Assembly: GCA_965214955.1 (NCBI GenBank)
Contig: CBDCCU010000001.1
Location: 186,001 to 250,000 of the forward strand
DNA length: 64,000 nt
Source of the DNA: Aliikangiella sp965214955
Lineage (GTDB): Bacteria > Pseudomonadota > Gammaproteobacteria > Enterobacterales > Kangiellaceae
Direction of reading: 5' to 3'
Shown here: piece after piece, positions 45,314 to 54,332 of the stretch
Numbering within the stretch: position 1 is the first letter of the stretch
Layout: every line of letters begins with the position of its first letter
Notes under the pieces: generated by a model
What the model saw: only the letters and a program-made list of their open reading frames with translations
Database searches by the model: none
Told to the model about the DNA's origin: nothing
Translations under genes and position numbers: made by a program

Positions 45314-45388
45314 CCTCGATTTTAATCGAGGATTTTTTACATAACCCTCGATGCTGCGGTTAACAATAAACCTCGATTAAAATCGAGG
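45314..45388. repeat. Pair of CCTCGATT..AATCGAGG palindromes
   Basis: CCTCGATTTTAATCGAGG (45314-45331, followed by a T run) and its reverse complement CCTCGATTAAAATCGAGG (45371-45388) are each palindromes and face each other across 39 bases. They lie between the convergent cupredoxin and PD40 genes, where either can act as a terminator for one strand. Confidence 0.8.
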
Positions 45389-45404
45389 CTACAAAATAAA
45401 GAGC

Positions 45405-46322
45405 TTACTGCTGGCTTAACCTTAACGTCTCAATAATTTTGCCATCAACCCAATAGATATCGATATTTCTTTTGTTGGTAGGGCCATCACTAATTGTTCG
45501 ATTAAAAAGAATATATTTGCCATCGGGAGTGACACTGGCATAGAAATCTGACTTATCAGAATTGACTTCTGCTCCCATATTAATCGCTTTTCCCCATGAG
45601 CCATCTTTTTGTTTAAAAGTGATATAAAGATCAGATGCACCAAACCCACCTTCTCGTTCGCTGTCCCAAATCATATAGCTTTCATCTGGGGCAATAAATG
45701 GATGAGCAGTCCATTTTCCCGTATTAATTTCGGGGTTCATTTTTTTAGGTGGTTGCCTTTCTCCATTTTTAATCTGAGAAATGCGGATCACATCATTACT
45801 TTTATAGTCGTCAAAAACATAAGTGCCTTTGGCTGATGCAGACAGGCGCATGATTCCCCAATCTTTTCTATCAAACATTGAGCCAAGACTTTTAACTTCA
45901 CTCCATTGCTTTCCTTGGCGCTCTTTATAACCTTCAGCCATGTGCATTCGTTTACCGTCGGGTGAAAAGGTCACTTCTCCATCTCTTAGAAATTCAGTGT
46001 ATTTTTTCCAGCGATTATTTTCTTTGCGAAAACCAATTACCGTTGGGCGAAATTTTTTGTCTGTGCCGCGATTTAGGGTAAAGTAAAACTCATTCATATC
46101 TGGTGCGAAAACACCTTCGAGTTCCCAGCCGTCTTTAGAAATAATTCCAGGCGCAAATGGCTCGGCAATTTTTCCTGGTGGTTTTTGCCCCATTAATTCG
46201 CCTTTTAGAATGGGAAATTCATCATTATTATTCGAGCCATCATTCACCTCTTTACTAATGCTATGACTACTTAGCGCAAAAGCCTGAGTGAGAAAAAATA
46301 TTATAAATAATTGAAGTTTCAT
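45405..46322 (-). CDS. Exported PD40/TolB-like beta-propeller protein (paralogue A)
   Basis: The 305-residue protein has a signal peptide (KLQLFIIFFLTQAFALSSHS) and repeated WD40-like PD40 strands of the form FSPDGKRM, IAPDESYMIWD and VTPDGKYILFNR. It is a paralogue of the next gene upstream, sharing MGQKPPGKIAEPFAPGI (compare VGQKPPGLTPKVFAPSG) and ending IIETLR. The ATG at 46322 was chosen for the GGAAAC site before it, not the TTG at 46334. It is likely a periplasmic or secreted propeller, and its ligand is unknown. Confidence 0.75.
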   Translation of the reverse strand: MKLQLFIIFFLTQAFALSSHSISKEVNDGSNNNDEFPILKGELMGQKPPGKIAEPFAPGIISKDGWELEGVFAPDMNEFYFTLNRGTDKKFRPTVIGFRKENNRWKKYTEFLRDGEVTFSPDGKRMHMAEGYKERQGKQWSEVKSLGSMFDRKDWGIMRLSASAKGTYVFDDYKSNDVIRISQIKNGERQPPKKMNPEINTGKWTAHPFIAPDESYMIWDSEREGGFGASDLYITFKQKDGSWGKAINMGAEVNSDKSDFYASVTPDGKYILFNRTISDGPTNKRNIDIYWVDGKIIETLRLSQQ

Positions 46323-46335
46323 TATTGTTTCCAAA

Positions 46336-46377
46336 TTTAGGGTTTAAGATTTAAGGCTTAAGGTTTAGGTCTTAATG
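46336..46377. repeat. Heptamer tandem tract (TTTAAGG-type), six units
   Basis: TTTAGGG, TTTAAGA, TTTAAGG, CTTAAGG, TTTAGGT and CTTAATG follow without a gap from 46336 to 46377. The tract overlaps the last codons of PD40 paralogue B and fills the space before paralogue A. Its unit length equals that of the 13-unit array at 18457-18550, though the sequence differs. Confidence 0.7.
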
Positions 46378-47206
46378 TTTCGATAATTTTGGCATCTACC
46401 CAGTGCATTCCCGCATTTTCATTACTAATATATCGGTTAAACAATAGGTACTTTCCGTCAGGTGTTACCACCGCGCCAGATTCCGATGCTTGGGTGTTGA
46501 TGTTATCGCCAAAGTTAATTGGGGCAGTCCAAGAGCCATCTTTTTGGCGAAATGAAATATATAAATCAGCGCCGCCAAACCCTTTGTTGGTTTGTTGATC
46601 CCAAATTAAATAAGATTCATCGGGAGCAATATACGGGTGGGCATTCCAGTCGCCAAAATTAATTTCAACCGCTTTGGGTTTTTCGCGTTTGCCATTAATT
46701 AATCGAGAATATCTAATTGGTCCTGATTCACTGGCTTCATCCAAATAATAGGTGCCATTGGCAGAAGACATTAAGCGCATAATTCGTATATCTTTAAAAT
46801 CATCACCTAGGCTTTTAACTTTGGACCAGCCAGTTTGGGTTCGTTCTTGATAGCGTTTTCCTAAATGCAGAATATTACCGTCGGGCGAAAAAATGGGTCT
46901 GCCAATTCTTGCTCCAACTTCCGACTCATGCCACTGATTATTTTTAAGCTTAAAAGTGCGAAGCGTCCATTTGCCATCAATATTGTTTCTTCGGGTGAAA
47001 TAGAATTCCTTCATGTCGGGCGAAAAAAAGCCACTATGATCGCGATATTCTGGTGAGCGACCACTTGGGGCAAAAACTTTAGGGGTGAGTCCGGGGGGCT
47101 TTTGCCCAACATAAGAGCCCGTCAGTGGTGCGGTTTTGTTTTGAGCATAAGCTTTAATACTGATAATCAGTAGTAACATGATTAAAGAGATATTAACTTG
47201 CTTCAT
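46358..47206 (-). CDS. Exported PD40/TolB-like beta-propeller protein (paralogue B)
   Basis: The 282-residue paralogue of the preceding gene has a signal peptide (MKQVNISLIMLLLIISIKAYA) and the same PD40 strands (FSPDGNILHLG, IAPDESYLIWD, VTPDGKYLLFNRY) and C-terminus IIETLRPKP. Its ATG at 47206 overlaps the stop of the hydrolase gene (TAATG), so the two are translationally coupled, and a GGAG site precedes it. The last codons lie in the heptamer tract, which may have extended the C-terminus. Its function is unknown. Confidence 0.75.
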   Translation of the reverse strand: MKQVNISLIMLLLIISIKAYAQNKTAPLTGSYVGQKPPGLTPKVFAPSGRSPEYRDHSGFFSPDMKEFYFTRRNNIDGKWTLRTFKLKNNQWHESEVGARIGRPIFSPDGNILHLGKRYQERTQTGWSKVKSLGDDFKDIRIMRLMSSANGTYYLDEASESGPIRYSRLINGKREKPKAVEINFGDWNAHPYIAPDESYLIWDQQTNKGFGGADLYISFRQKDGSWTAPINFGDNINTQASESGAVVTPDGKYLLFNRYISNENAGMHWVDAKIIETLRPKP

Positions 47207-48078
47207 TATTTTTTCTCCTGCGGTTGCAAGCTTGCTAACCATTGAATGCTTTGAGGTGCCATTAGTGGTGATGAGTCGCTGTGTCCCGCCGCACCAATAA
47301 CGCTATGTTTAATTGATGATATGGCCTGGTATTTTTTGCTTTTAAGCTGCTCAATAAATTTATCGACATAAGGGCGTAGCTCTTCTTCTAATTCGCCATA
47401 AGAGATAAATACATTGATATTTAAAGCTTTATTTTTAAGGTTTTTGCTTTGTAGTGCAAAAAGCGCTGTGCCGCTTTTCCAGATACTTGGGCTACCTAAA
47501 ATATAATTTTTAAATGAGCTGGGTTGAGCCATCAGCGCGTATGTGCCAAATAATCCCCCCATAGAAAAACCGAAATAGGTACGATTTTTAGGATCGGCTC
47601 GATAGTTACTTTCTACATAGTTAAAGACATCTTGGCGGATAAAGGCTAAGTGGCTTTTTGCCTGACCAAACTTTATTTTCGGGTGCTTAGGATTAGCGGT
47701 TTTTTTAAATGAGTAATCACCAAATCGACTAAAGTGTTCGCCATATTGTTGCTTAACATCATCATTAATATCTTTCTGCCAAGAAACACCGACTAAAATA
47801 ACATCCTTCATCATAAAAGTGGTCGCTGATGACATCAGCTCGATATGCCAAACCGCATCGGTGAAATAGATAACTGGATATTGCTTATTTTGGTTGTCTG
47901 CATAATTTTCAGGTAACTTAATGATAAGCTCGTATTGCTTATTCGACTTTGAGTCTTTAATGGGAATAATTTGCGTATTTGGCATGACATAATTGGTTAT
48001 TTTATTCGCGCTTTCGGCACTAGTCTCGGGCAAAAATAGAGTAATACTGAACATCAGCATTAACAGTGAGGTTTTCAT
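47206..48078 (-). CDS. Secreted esterase-like alpha/beta hydrolase (COG2819)
   Basis: The 290-residue protein has a signal peptide (MKTSLLMLMFSITLFLPETSA) and an esterase-D/BesA-type fold with the strand IKDSKSNKQYELIIKLPENY, the nucleophile elbow GFSMGGLFG, and a C-terminal His in GAAGHSDSSPLMAP. It resembles siderophore or feruloyl-type esterases, but the substrate is not readable. It is the first gene of an operon with the two PD40 paralogues. GGAGAAA lies just before the ATG. Confidence 0.8.
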   Translation of the reverse strand: MKTSLLMLMFSITLFLPETSAESANKITNYVMPNTQIIPIKDSKSNKQYELIIKLPENYADNQNKQYPVIYFTDAVWHIELMSSATTFMMKDVILVGVSWQKDINDDVKQQYGEHFSRFGDYSFKKTANPKHPKIKFGQAKSHLAFIRQDVFNYVESNYRADPKNRTYFGFSMGGLFGTYALMAQPSSFKNYILGSPSIWKSGTALFALQSKNLKNKALNINVFISYGELEEELRPYVDKFIEQLKSKKYQAISSIKHSVIGAAGHSDSSPLMAPQSIQWLASLQPQEKK

Positions 48079-48148
48079 TATCGTTTCTCCATAAATAGAA
48101 TTCTATTGATGTAGAAATTTAAAGATATTGCCGTATAAATGCTTGATG

Positions 48149-48180
48149 TTGTTCTGACTTCTTACTGAATTCTTTCTGAA
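48149..48180 (-). promoter_or_regulatory. Three 11-bp direct repeats upstream of the esterase-PD40 operon
   Basis: On the reverse strand TTCAGAAAGAA, TTCAGTAAGAA and GTCAGAAC follow at exact 11-base steps, one helical turn, 71-100 bases before the ATG at 48078. This is the layout bound by winged-helix (OmpR/PhoB-type) regulators, and a CadC-like winged-helix gene lies at 49766. Confidence 0.45.
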
Positions 48181-48317
48181 ATTAAAAAATATATATTTAA
48201 ATCAATGGTTTATGATTTTATAGGAAAGAGAAAAAATTAATACTCATCTTGCTAAGGATGAGTATTATTGTTCTAAATTGTTTTTTAAAAGGAATGGTTG
48301 ATTTTAAGCAGAATGCT

Positions 48318-49529
48318 TTAGCGCTTTATAAACGCTGGCAGAATGACCTTTTCAACTTGAGAGAATATTTTATCTTCTTGATCATAACCCGTGAACACAA
48401 CGACCAAGTCTATTTCTTCAATGATTATTATTCGGTTTCCTCCTCCTCCCCATGTTAGTTTGGCCTCATAAACTTTGTCGTTTACATTAATACTGGTTTG
48501 ATACCACAAGTAGCCATAAGAAAAGTTTTTAGGTTGCCAGTCTTCAGTGGGCTGAGTAATTGCGCTGGTCGCTTTAGCTAAATAATCTGCTGAAAGTAGC
48601 TGTTCACCATTCCATTTCCCGCCATTGAGTACCAATGTACCCAATTTAAGCATATCCCGTGAGGTCATACTTAATCCGTTTTCTCCTCTGGGCATGTTAT
48701 TGGCATCATTGCGCCAGCGGTAATTATTGATCCCTAACTTATCGAAAAACTCATTATTGATAAAGTCCTTAGCCGAACTAGGTACAACCGCATCAAGTAC
48801 ATGCATGACCATAATTGGATCATAGCCTCGGTATTTATATGCCTGAGATTGAGAGGTAACAGGTTCGCTAAGCTCAAAAAAAGCCTGAACTTGTGCAACA
48901 CCTTTAAATTGTTTGGGACTTTCTCTGAATTTTTTCATTTCTTCATCACTAAAACCAAGCCCCGATCTCATTGTCATCGCTTGATGTAGGGTGATTTTTT
49001 CTACACCGTCAACAAACTTAGTTGAATCTAGTCCCTTAAGAAAACTGACTAACGGCTTGTTTAAGTCGCTCATTGATAGATAGCCCAACTGAATCGCACG
49101 AGCAATGATTAAGCTAGTTACCCCTTTAGTTGCCGAGGATTGAAAATGAGGCAAGTTCACTCGACCTCTTTTGTAATAAGACTCAAATACAAACTTGCCC
49201 TTATGAGCAATAAGCAGGCTATCGTAGTCACCGTGTTTGTTATCTGCGAGCTCTTGTGCTAATTGTAAAATCTTTGTTTTATCTACGCCGTGTAAACCGA
49301 GCTTGCCAGCAATAAGGTGATCATTGTTAATTGCTGGCGCTGTTTCAATATAGGCATTTTTAAGAAGCGGGAGATCCCAAAACGATATTTCAGTTTCTTT
49401 AGGTGTTGCTTTAGGCGCTGGGTTATTTTCGTTAGCATTAATATTGAAAGAAAATAGAGACGTTGTGGTAAATGTTAAAGTGAATAATATTACGGTAAGC
49501 AGGTTTTTAAAGGCGGTTTTAACAGTCAT
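48318..49529 (-). CDS. Exported serine hydrolase of the beta-lactamase/class C family
   Basis: The 403-residue protein has an N-terminal signal/anchor (FKNLLTVILFTLTFTTTSLF) and the penicillin-binding-like SxxK motif SATKG (Ser near residue 132), YxN-like YKYRGYD, and a C-terminal GGGGNRIIIIEE strand in place of HTG/KTG. It belongs to the COG1680 serine hydrolases, which include esterases, D-aminopeptidases and beta-lactamases. No evidence of drug hydrolysis exists here. It is divergent from the winged-helix regulator at 49766, whose operator-like repeats lie between the two genes. Confidence 0.8.
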   Translation of the reverse strand: MTVKTAFKNLLTVILFTLTFTTTSLFSFNINANENNPAPKATPKETEISFWDLPLLKNAYIETAPAINNDHLIAGKLGLHGVDKTKILQLAQELADNKHGDYDSLLIAHKGKFVFESYYKRGRVNLPHFQSSATKGVTSLIIARAIQLGYLSMSDLNKPLVSFLKGLDSTKFVDGVEKITLHQAMTMRSGLGFSDEEMKKFRESPKQFKGVAQVQAFFELSEPVTSQSQAYKYRGYDPIMVMHVLDAVVPSSAKDFINNEFFDKLGINNYRWRNDANNMPRGENGLSMTSRDMLKLGTLVLNGGKWNGEQLLSADYLAKATSAITQPTEDWQPKNFSYGYLWYQTSINVNDKVYEAKLTWGGGGNRIIIIEEIDLVVVFTGYDQEDKIFSQVEKVILPAFIKR

Positions 49530-49591
49530 TTTAATCCTTGGTTTTATCGGTACTGAGAATGTAATGTGGCAGAAAATTACCGCTGGTATAG

Positions 49592-49643
49592 GTTAAAAAC
49601 AACTTAAATGTTCTTAAATTGATCTTAAATTGGTTTAATTGAG
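49592..49643. promoter_or_regulatory. Helically phased direct repeats in the divergent promoter region
   Basis: GTTAAAAACAA, CTTAAATGTT, CTTAAATTGAT, CTTAAATTGG and TTTAATTGAG succeed each other at 10-11-base steps from 49592 to 49643. They lie between the divergent serine hydrolase and the winged-helix regulator. Phased direct repeats are the hallmark of OmpR-type winged-helix binding, so this is a candidate operator of the adjacent regulator. Confidence 0.5.
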
Positions 49644-49765
49644 GCTTGAATGAGAACGGCTATATAAGGCTAAACGATACAGGCTTAAGTTAAAAATAAA
49701 GAGCGTTTTAATAAATACGTTATAATCAGCCCGAAATCACTTATATCGGATCTTTAGGCACTACT

Positions 49766-52072
49766 TTGGAACATAGGCAGCAATATCAGCTAGGCACTTG
49801 GATTATTTGCCCTCAAACAAACACTATTTCCAGTCGTTCTAATACGGTTTCTACAAGTACTCATTCTCAATCCATTGACAATAAAAGCATGCAAGTATTA
49901 ATGTTTTTAATTGAACATGCGGGGCAGAATGTCACTAAAGATCAAATATTTAAGCATGTGTGGAACAAAATCGTTGTCGCTGATGATATTCTATCGGTTG
50001 CAATGAGCAAAATTAGAAAAGCGCTAGGTGATAATGCCCGTAACCCTTCTTTTATTAAAACATTACCTAGTGTGGGTTATGTGCTTATTGCCAAAGTGAA
50101 AAAGGTTGATATTAATCAGCTTGAGGCTTCTAAAGCAGATAAATTAAATCGCAAATTGACGCTAGACAAATGGTTTTGGTTAGTAGGGATAGTGCTGGCT
50201 ATTGCGCTGATTATCTATTTTTTGCTCGACAATAAATTGCAACCGACTACTCAGCTTAATATTAATTCTATTGCAGTACTGCCATTTGATGATTTAAGTG
50301 CCCAGCAAGATAATCAGCATTTTACTGATGGATTGTCCGATGCCATTCTTAATCAACTCTCTCAAACTAACCTGTTAAAAGTGATTTCACGATATTCTTC
50401 ATTTACCTATCGAGGAAAATATAACGCATTTGAAGTGGGTCAAGCCCTTCAAGTTGAGGCATTGTTAGATGGAAGTGTGCAAAAACAAGGAGAACAAATT
50501 CGCATTAATATTAGAATTTTTAGCACAACCGATGGACAACAGCTTTGGTCTAAAACTTTTGATAGTAAAAATGAGCATATTTTTAAGCTTCAAGATCGCA
50601 TTAGCATGGCGATCCAAAAGGTTATTCAGCCGAATTTAAGCGTTCGTTTGCAGCAAACTCGTTCAATTAATGCTCAAGCTTACGAGTGGTATTTAATGGG
50701 GCAATATTATTGGCAACAAAGAAACCCTAAAGCGCTGAATAAAGCGGTAAATTACTTTAAACACAGCCTCGAACTTGAACCCGATTATGCAGAGGCGCAC
50801 ACAGGTTTAGCTATTAGCTATGTTTATCTGCATCACTATGCTAATTGGAGTGAAGCAAAGTCAATCGAAAAGGCAATGCCGCATATCGAAAAAGCCTTGA
50901 AGTTACAACCTAACTCGCCGAAAGCGCTGGCAACAAAAGGCATGCTACTGACCTTTAAAGCTAATTATGAAGCGGGTTTTTCTGAGCCTGATTCAACATT
51001 AGTTAAACAAGCTGAGCAAGCTTTTATTCGATCATTAGAACTAGAAGATAGCGCGACAACGCATCACTGGTATAGCGTATTATTAAATCGGCTAGGTAAG
51101 GAAGCTCAGGTTATTCAACATATGAACCAAGCGATGACGCTTAACCCACTATCGGCTTCTTTAAAACGCTCTTATGCTGAGTATCTTGGTGGATTAAACC
51201 GACTAGACTCTGCACAACGTATGTATCAGCGGGCTTTTATTTTACAGCCCGAACATTTTTCTCATCTGATAGAGGCTTCGCATCTATTCAGACATACGCC
51301 AAATTCAGTGATTAAAATTGCGCAGTGGCAGGCAGAAAATTCTGAGCTTTTTATAACTTGTGCCAGTGATGAATATTGTGAACAGGTTGCCTTTGCCTAT
51401 TTGAGTATTGGTGCGGCTGATATGGCGAATAGGATTTTAGATAAAATGGAATCAAAACATCAGCACTTTTTAGATGATTTGGCGCTTATTAATTTGAGTA
51501 TGGAAGGGCAAGAACAAAAAATACTTTCTCTCATTGAAAAAAATCATCGGAATAAACCCAATAACAAACGGATAGCTTTAAATTTAGCGACTGCACAATT
51601 TCGTGCAAATCAATTGGTGCTAGCCAATAATACCTTATTAAAACTGTATCCTCAGTGGCGCGATAACAATGCTACTGAGATCACGCCAGATAATTATTCG
51701 GCATTGGTGCTTTATGCGGCAACTTTAATGCGTACCGATTTTAGACAAGATGCAGAAATATTATTAAATAGGTTGTTAGCCTTTCTTAAACAAGAAAAGG
51801 TGCTAGATAAAGCCCAAGCTGAGTTGGTTTCAGGTGAAATTAATGCCTTGTTAGGCAATTCAGCTCAAGCCATATATCATTTGGAAAAAGCATTAAATAT
51901 GGGATGGCTTACCACTTATAGTAGAGAATGGTGGACATTGAAAAATAACCATTACTTTCATTCTCTACAGAAAGAGCCAGAATTTAAAAAATTGTTAAAA
52001 CAGCATCAGGAAGAACTTAACCAGTTAAGAGAGCAAGTGGAGCATATATTAAGTCCAGTATCATTAAAATAA
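49766..52072 (+). CDS. CadC-like membrane winged-helix regulator with TolB-N-like and TPR regions
   Basis: The 768-residue protein has an OmpR/PhoB-type DNA-binding winged helix at about residues 8-112 (KDQIFKHVWNKIVVADDILS, LPSVGYVLIAKV) and one transmembrane helix at about residues 136-155. A TolB-N/FlgO-like domain follows (VLPFDDLS, FTDGLSDAILNQLSQTNLLK, ALLDGSVQKQGEQIRINIRI), then about 450 residues of TPR. It should sense a periplasmic signal and bind DNA from the membrane. The start is a TTG at 49766, as no nearer ATG keeps the winged-helix strand. It is probably the regulator of the hydrolase and PD40 genes. Confidence 0.8.
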   Translation: MEHRQQYQLGTWIICPQTNTISSRSNTVSTSTHSQSIDNKSMQVLMFLIEHAGQNVTKDQIFKHVWNKIVVADDILSVAMSKIRKALGDNARNPSFIKTLPSVGYVLIAKVKKVDINQLEASKADKLNRKLTLDKWFWLVGIVLAIALIIYFLLDNKLQPTTQLNINSIAVLPFDDLSAQQDNQHFTDGLSDAILNQLSQTNLLKVISRYSSFTYRGKYNAFEVGQALQVEALLDGSVQKQGEQIRINIRIFSTTDGQQLWSKTFDSKNEHIFKLQDRISMAIQKVIQPNLSVRLQQTRSINAQAYEWYLMGQYYWQQRNPKALNKAVNYFKHSLELEPDYAEAHTGLAISYVYLHHYANWSEAKSIEKAMPHIEKALKLQPNSPKALATKGMLLTFKANYEAGFSEPDSTLVKQAEQAFIRSLELEDSATTHHWYSVLLNRLGKEAQVIQHMNQAMTLNPLSASLKRSYAEYLGGLNRLDSAQRMYQRAFILQPEHFSHLIEASHLFRHTPNSVIKIAQWQAENSELFITCASDEYCEQVAFAYLSIGAADMANRILDKMESKHQHFLDDLALINLSMEGQEQKILSLIEKNHRNKPNNKRIALNLATAQFRANQLVLANNTLLKLYPQWRDNNATEITPDNYSALVLYAATLMRTDFRQDAEILLNRLLAFLKQEKVLDKAQAELVSGEINALLGNSAQAIYHLEKALNMGWLTTYSREWWTLKNNHYFHSLQKEPEFKKLLKQHQEELNQLREQVEHILSPVSLK

Positions 52073-52074
52073 AT

Positions 52075-52126
52075 AGCTGGCTTACTGACTTGCTGAAATA
52101 TGCATCTTGAAGGAGAGCGGGTATAT
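52075..52126. repeat. Right-end fragment of the long palindromic repeat
   Basis: GCTGGCTTACTGACTTGCTG followed by AAATATGCATCTTGAAGGAG and AGCGGGTATAT matches the right arm of the family. It ends directly at the ATG (52127) of the next gene, so it now provides that gene's leader, including a GGAGAGCGG Shine-Dalgarno-like stretch. Confidence 0.8.
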
Positions 52127-54244
52127 ATGGCACAACAATATTGGATAGGCGGTTTTTTTATCGACTTGTCCAGAAATCAAATTAGTCAAAATAATCAAAC
52201 TCAAACTTTGGCGCCCAAAGCGTTAGCGGTACTTACCCAGCTTGCAGAAAACCAAGGTAAGGTGGTGAGTTAAGATGATTTACTCGATAAGGTTTGGCAA
52301 AATACCGCCGTTTCTCCAAATACCTTACAAAAAAGCATTGCTCAATTAAGAAAGGCGCTTGGCACTGAGGGCAATGTTTATATTAAAACTCATGCAAAAC
52401 AAGGCTATAGCTTAGAGTGCGATGTTCGCTGGCAAAATGCTAGCGCTAATACCCAGCATGAGATTGAGGCTAATGTTGAGTCGGTAGAAAAAACTCAAAT
52501 AAACGCTAAACAGAAATCTGCGTTTAAGCTAGGGTTAGTTTTTATTATTACTATAATCGTTATTTTAAGTGTTGTTTGGTTTAATAGTTTGAACAATAAG
52601 CAACAAGCGATGCTGTCTTTTTCAGAAATTCGTGCTTTAACTTCTACTGATAATAAAGAACTTGCAAGTGTGTATTCTCCAGATGGTGAATATGTTGTTT
52701 TTCACCGCTACTCTACTGAAAATTGCTTAAATAATATTTGGGCAAAAAATCTTAATACCCAAAAAGAAACGCAATTAACTAAAAACTTTGATGCTTATGG
52801 CAGACATAGTTTTTCTAAAGACGGTAAACAATTGGTGTTTGTTCGAACGACTAATTGTGATAAGCCATTAACTCAAAACAATTGTTATCAGCTGATGAGT
52901 TTAGACTTTCATAAAGCGCTCAAAGCACCTCAGCCGATACGCGTTTTATTGGAATGTAAAAACTCTGAAATTAAATTTCCACATTGGTTAAATAATAATG
53001 ATATAGCGTTATTACAACGGCACAGTAATCGATGGCAATTAATAAGTTATTCTGTTAGTAAAAATAAAAGTCAGGTTCTGTATTCGATTGACGACGGTAA
53101 TATTATTTATTTTGACTATTCTGCTAAAAATGATCGCATTGCACTTATTGGTGTTCATAACGATGGTAAAATTTATGTTGAAAAAATTAAGCCGAATGGT
53201 GAGGTGGAATCGAGTAACCCTGTGAAGTTTCCAAAAGAAATTTTAGGTTATCGGTTTATTTATCCTAAGTTTAGTGCGATAGATAATCAGCTTATTTTTA
53301 GCACGGGAAAGCAGTTGTTTACTCTATCTTTTGATGGCGAAGTTAACAATATTAGCATTCCGCTAGATAAACCTATGGGAACACCTAAATTTCATCCTAG
53401 TGCTACTAAAATGCTCGCTATTAAAGGCTTTTATGATAGTGATATTGTTGCTTTTCCAGTTGATGAGCAAAGTCAAAATGAAAACAATCAAAAAGAGAAT
53501 AACCGCTACAACCTTTTAGAACGCTCAACACTTGAAGAAAATAACGGTATATTTCAGTCCAATGGAAATTTATTGGCTTTTGCCTCGGCACGCTCGGGAG
53601 AAGAGCAAATTTGGCTTAAGGACAATGATCAGGCTCGTCAGTTAACTCATTACCCAATGGATAATTTTATTCAAGGTTTTACTTGGGCATTAGATGGGCA
53701 AAGTTTACTCGCCAATGTACGTAGAGAGCTAAAAGAAATAGCATTAGATGGCAGTGAAAGATCGTTTAAATTAAAACACCCTATTGAAACATTGTTTTAT
53801 TGGGACAGTAATAAGCAAACAGCATTAGCCAATGTGAGAGTTAACGGCGTTATTCAGTTTGCTGAAATTAATTTAGCCAATTTAAGCATTCGCATTATTA
53901 ATGAAAAACAAGTTGATTGGGCACAAAAAACTTCTGATGGTCAACTAATTTATACCGATCATCAATATCGCTTTTGGCAGTCTGGGGTTATTGAAGATCA
54001 GCTTATTGAGCCATTAATTGAGCATGGCAGTGATCTGCATTTTGTGATTAAAGATAAGGTAGTTTATGGGGTAAATAGTAATTTTCAGTTGTGGTCGTAT
54101 GATTTACAAACTCAAAAGTTTGAAGTGATTAGAGAGCTTCAAAACAATATTGATTACATTACTGATATTAAAGACTCCCAAATTGTTGCGACACTTCGAG
54201 TGGCTTCCAGAAAAGAAGTCATAGAACTTATTATAAAGAAATAG
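52127..54244 (+). pseudogene. Winged-helix/PD40 beta-propeller membrane regulator with an in-frame stop
   Basis: An open frame of 705 codons from the ATG at 52127 is broken only by TAA at codon 49 (52271-52273), and both sides stay in the same frame. Residues 1-105 form a winged helix (TLAPKALAVLTQLAENQGKV before the stop, DDLLDKVWQNTAVSPNTLQK after). A membrane helix lies at about residues 132-152. The rest is a PD40/TolB-like propeller (VYSPDGEYVVFHRY and FQSNGNLLAFAS). The stop likely arose from a Lys or Arg codon before DDLL. The shorter frame from 52589 starts after the DNA-binding part. It is a sister of the regulator upstream and is probably inactivated. Confidence 0.8.
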
Positions 54245-54332
54245 AACGGGGATAAACCTTTTAATCTAACTAGTTAACCGTTAAAGTTATGCCCTTATAA
54301 GAAAAATTGTAGTGGATCATTAGGGGCATTAA

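Noticed and set aside
48249..48458. 69-codon forward ORF between the esterase and the serine hydrolase
   Set aside because: Most of it overlaps the 3' end of the serine hydrolase on the other strand, and it shows no domain or ribosome binding site.
48318..49529. Antibiotic-resistance beta-lactamase
   Set aside because: Only the SxxK fold is shared. The C-terminal KTG/HTG box is replaced by a Gly-rich strand and the sequence fits generic COG1680 serine hydrolases.
52271..52273. Selenocysteine or programmed readthrough at the in-frame stop
   Set aside because: The codon is TAA rather than TGA, there is no visible SECIS-like hairpin, and the residue lies in a DNA-binding helix without need for such an event.
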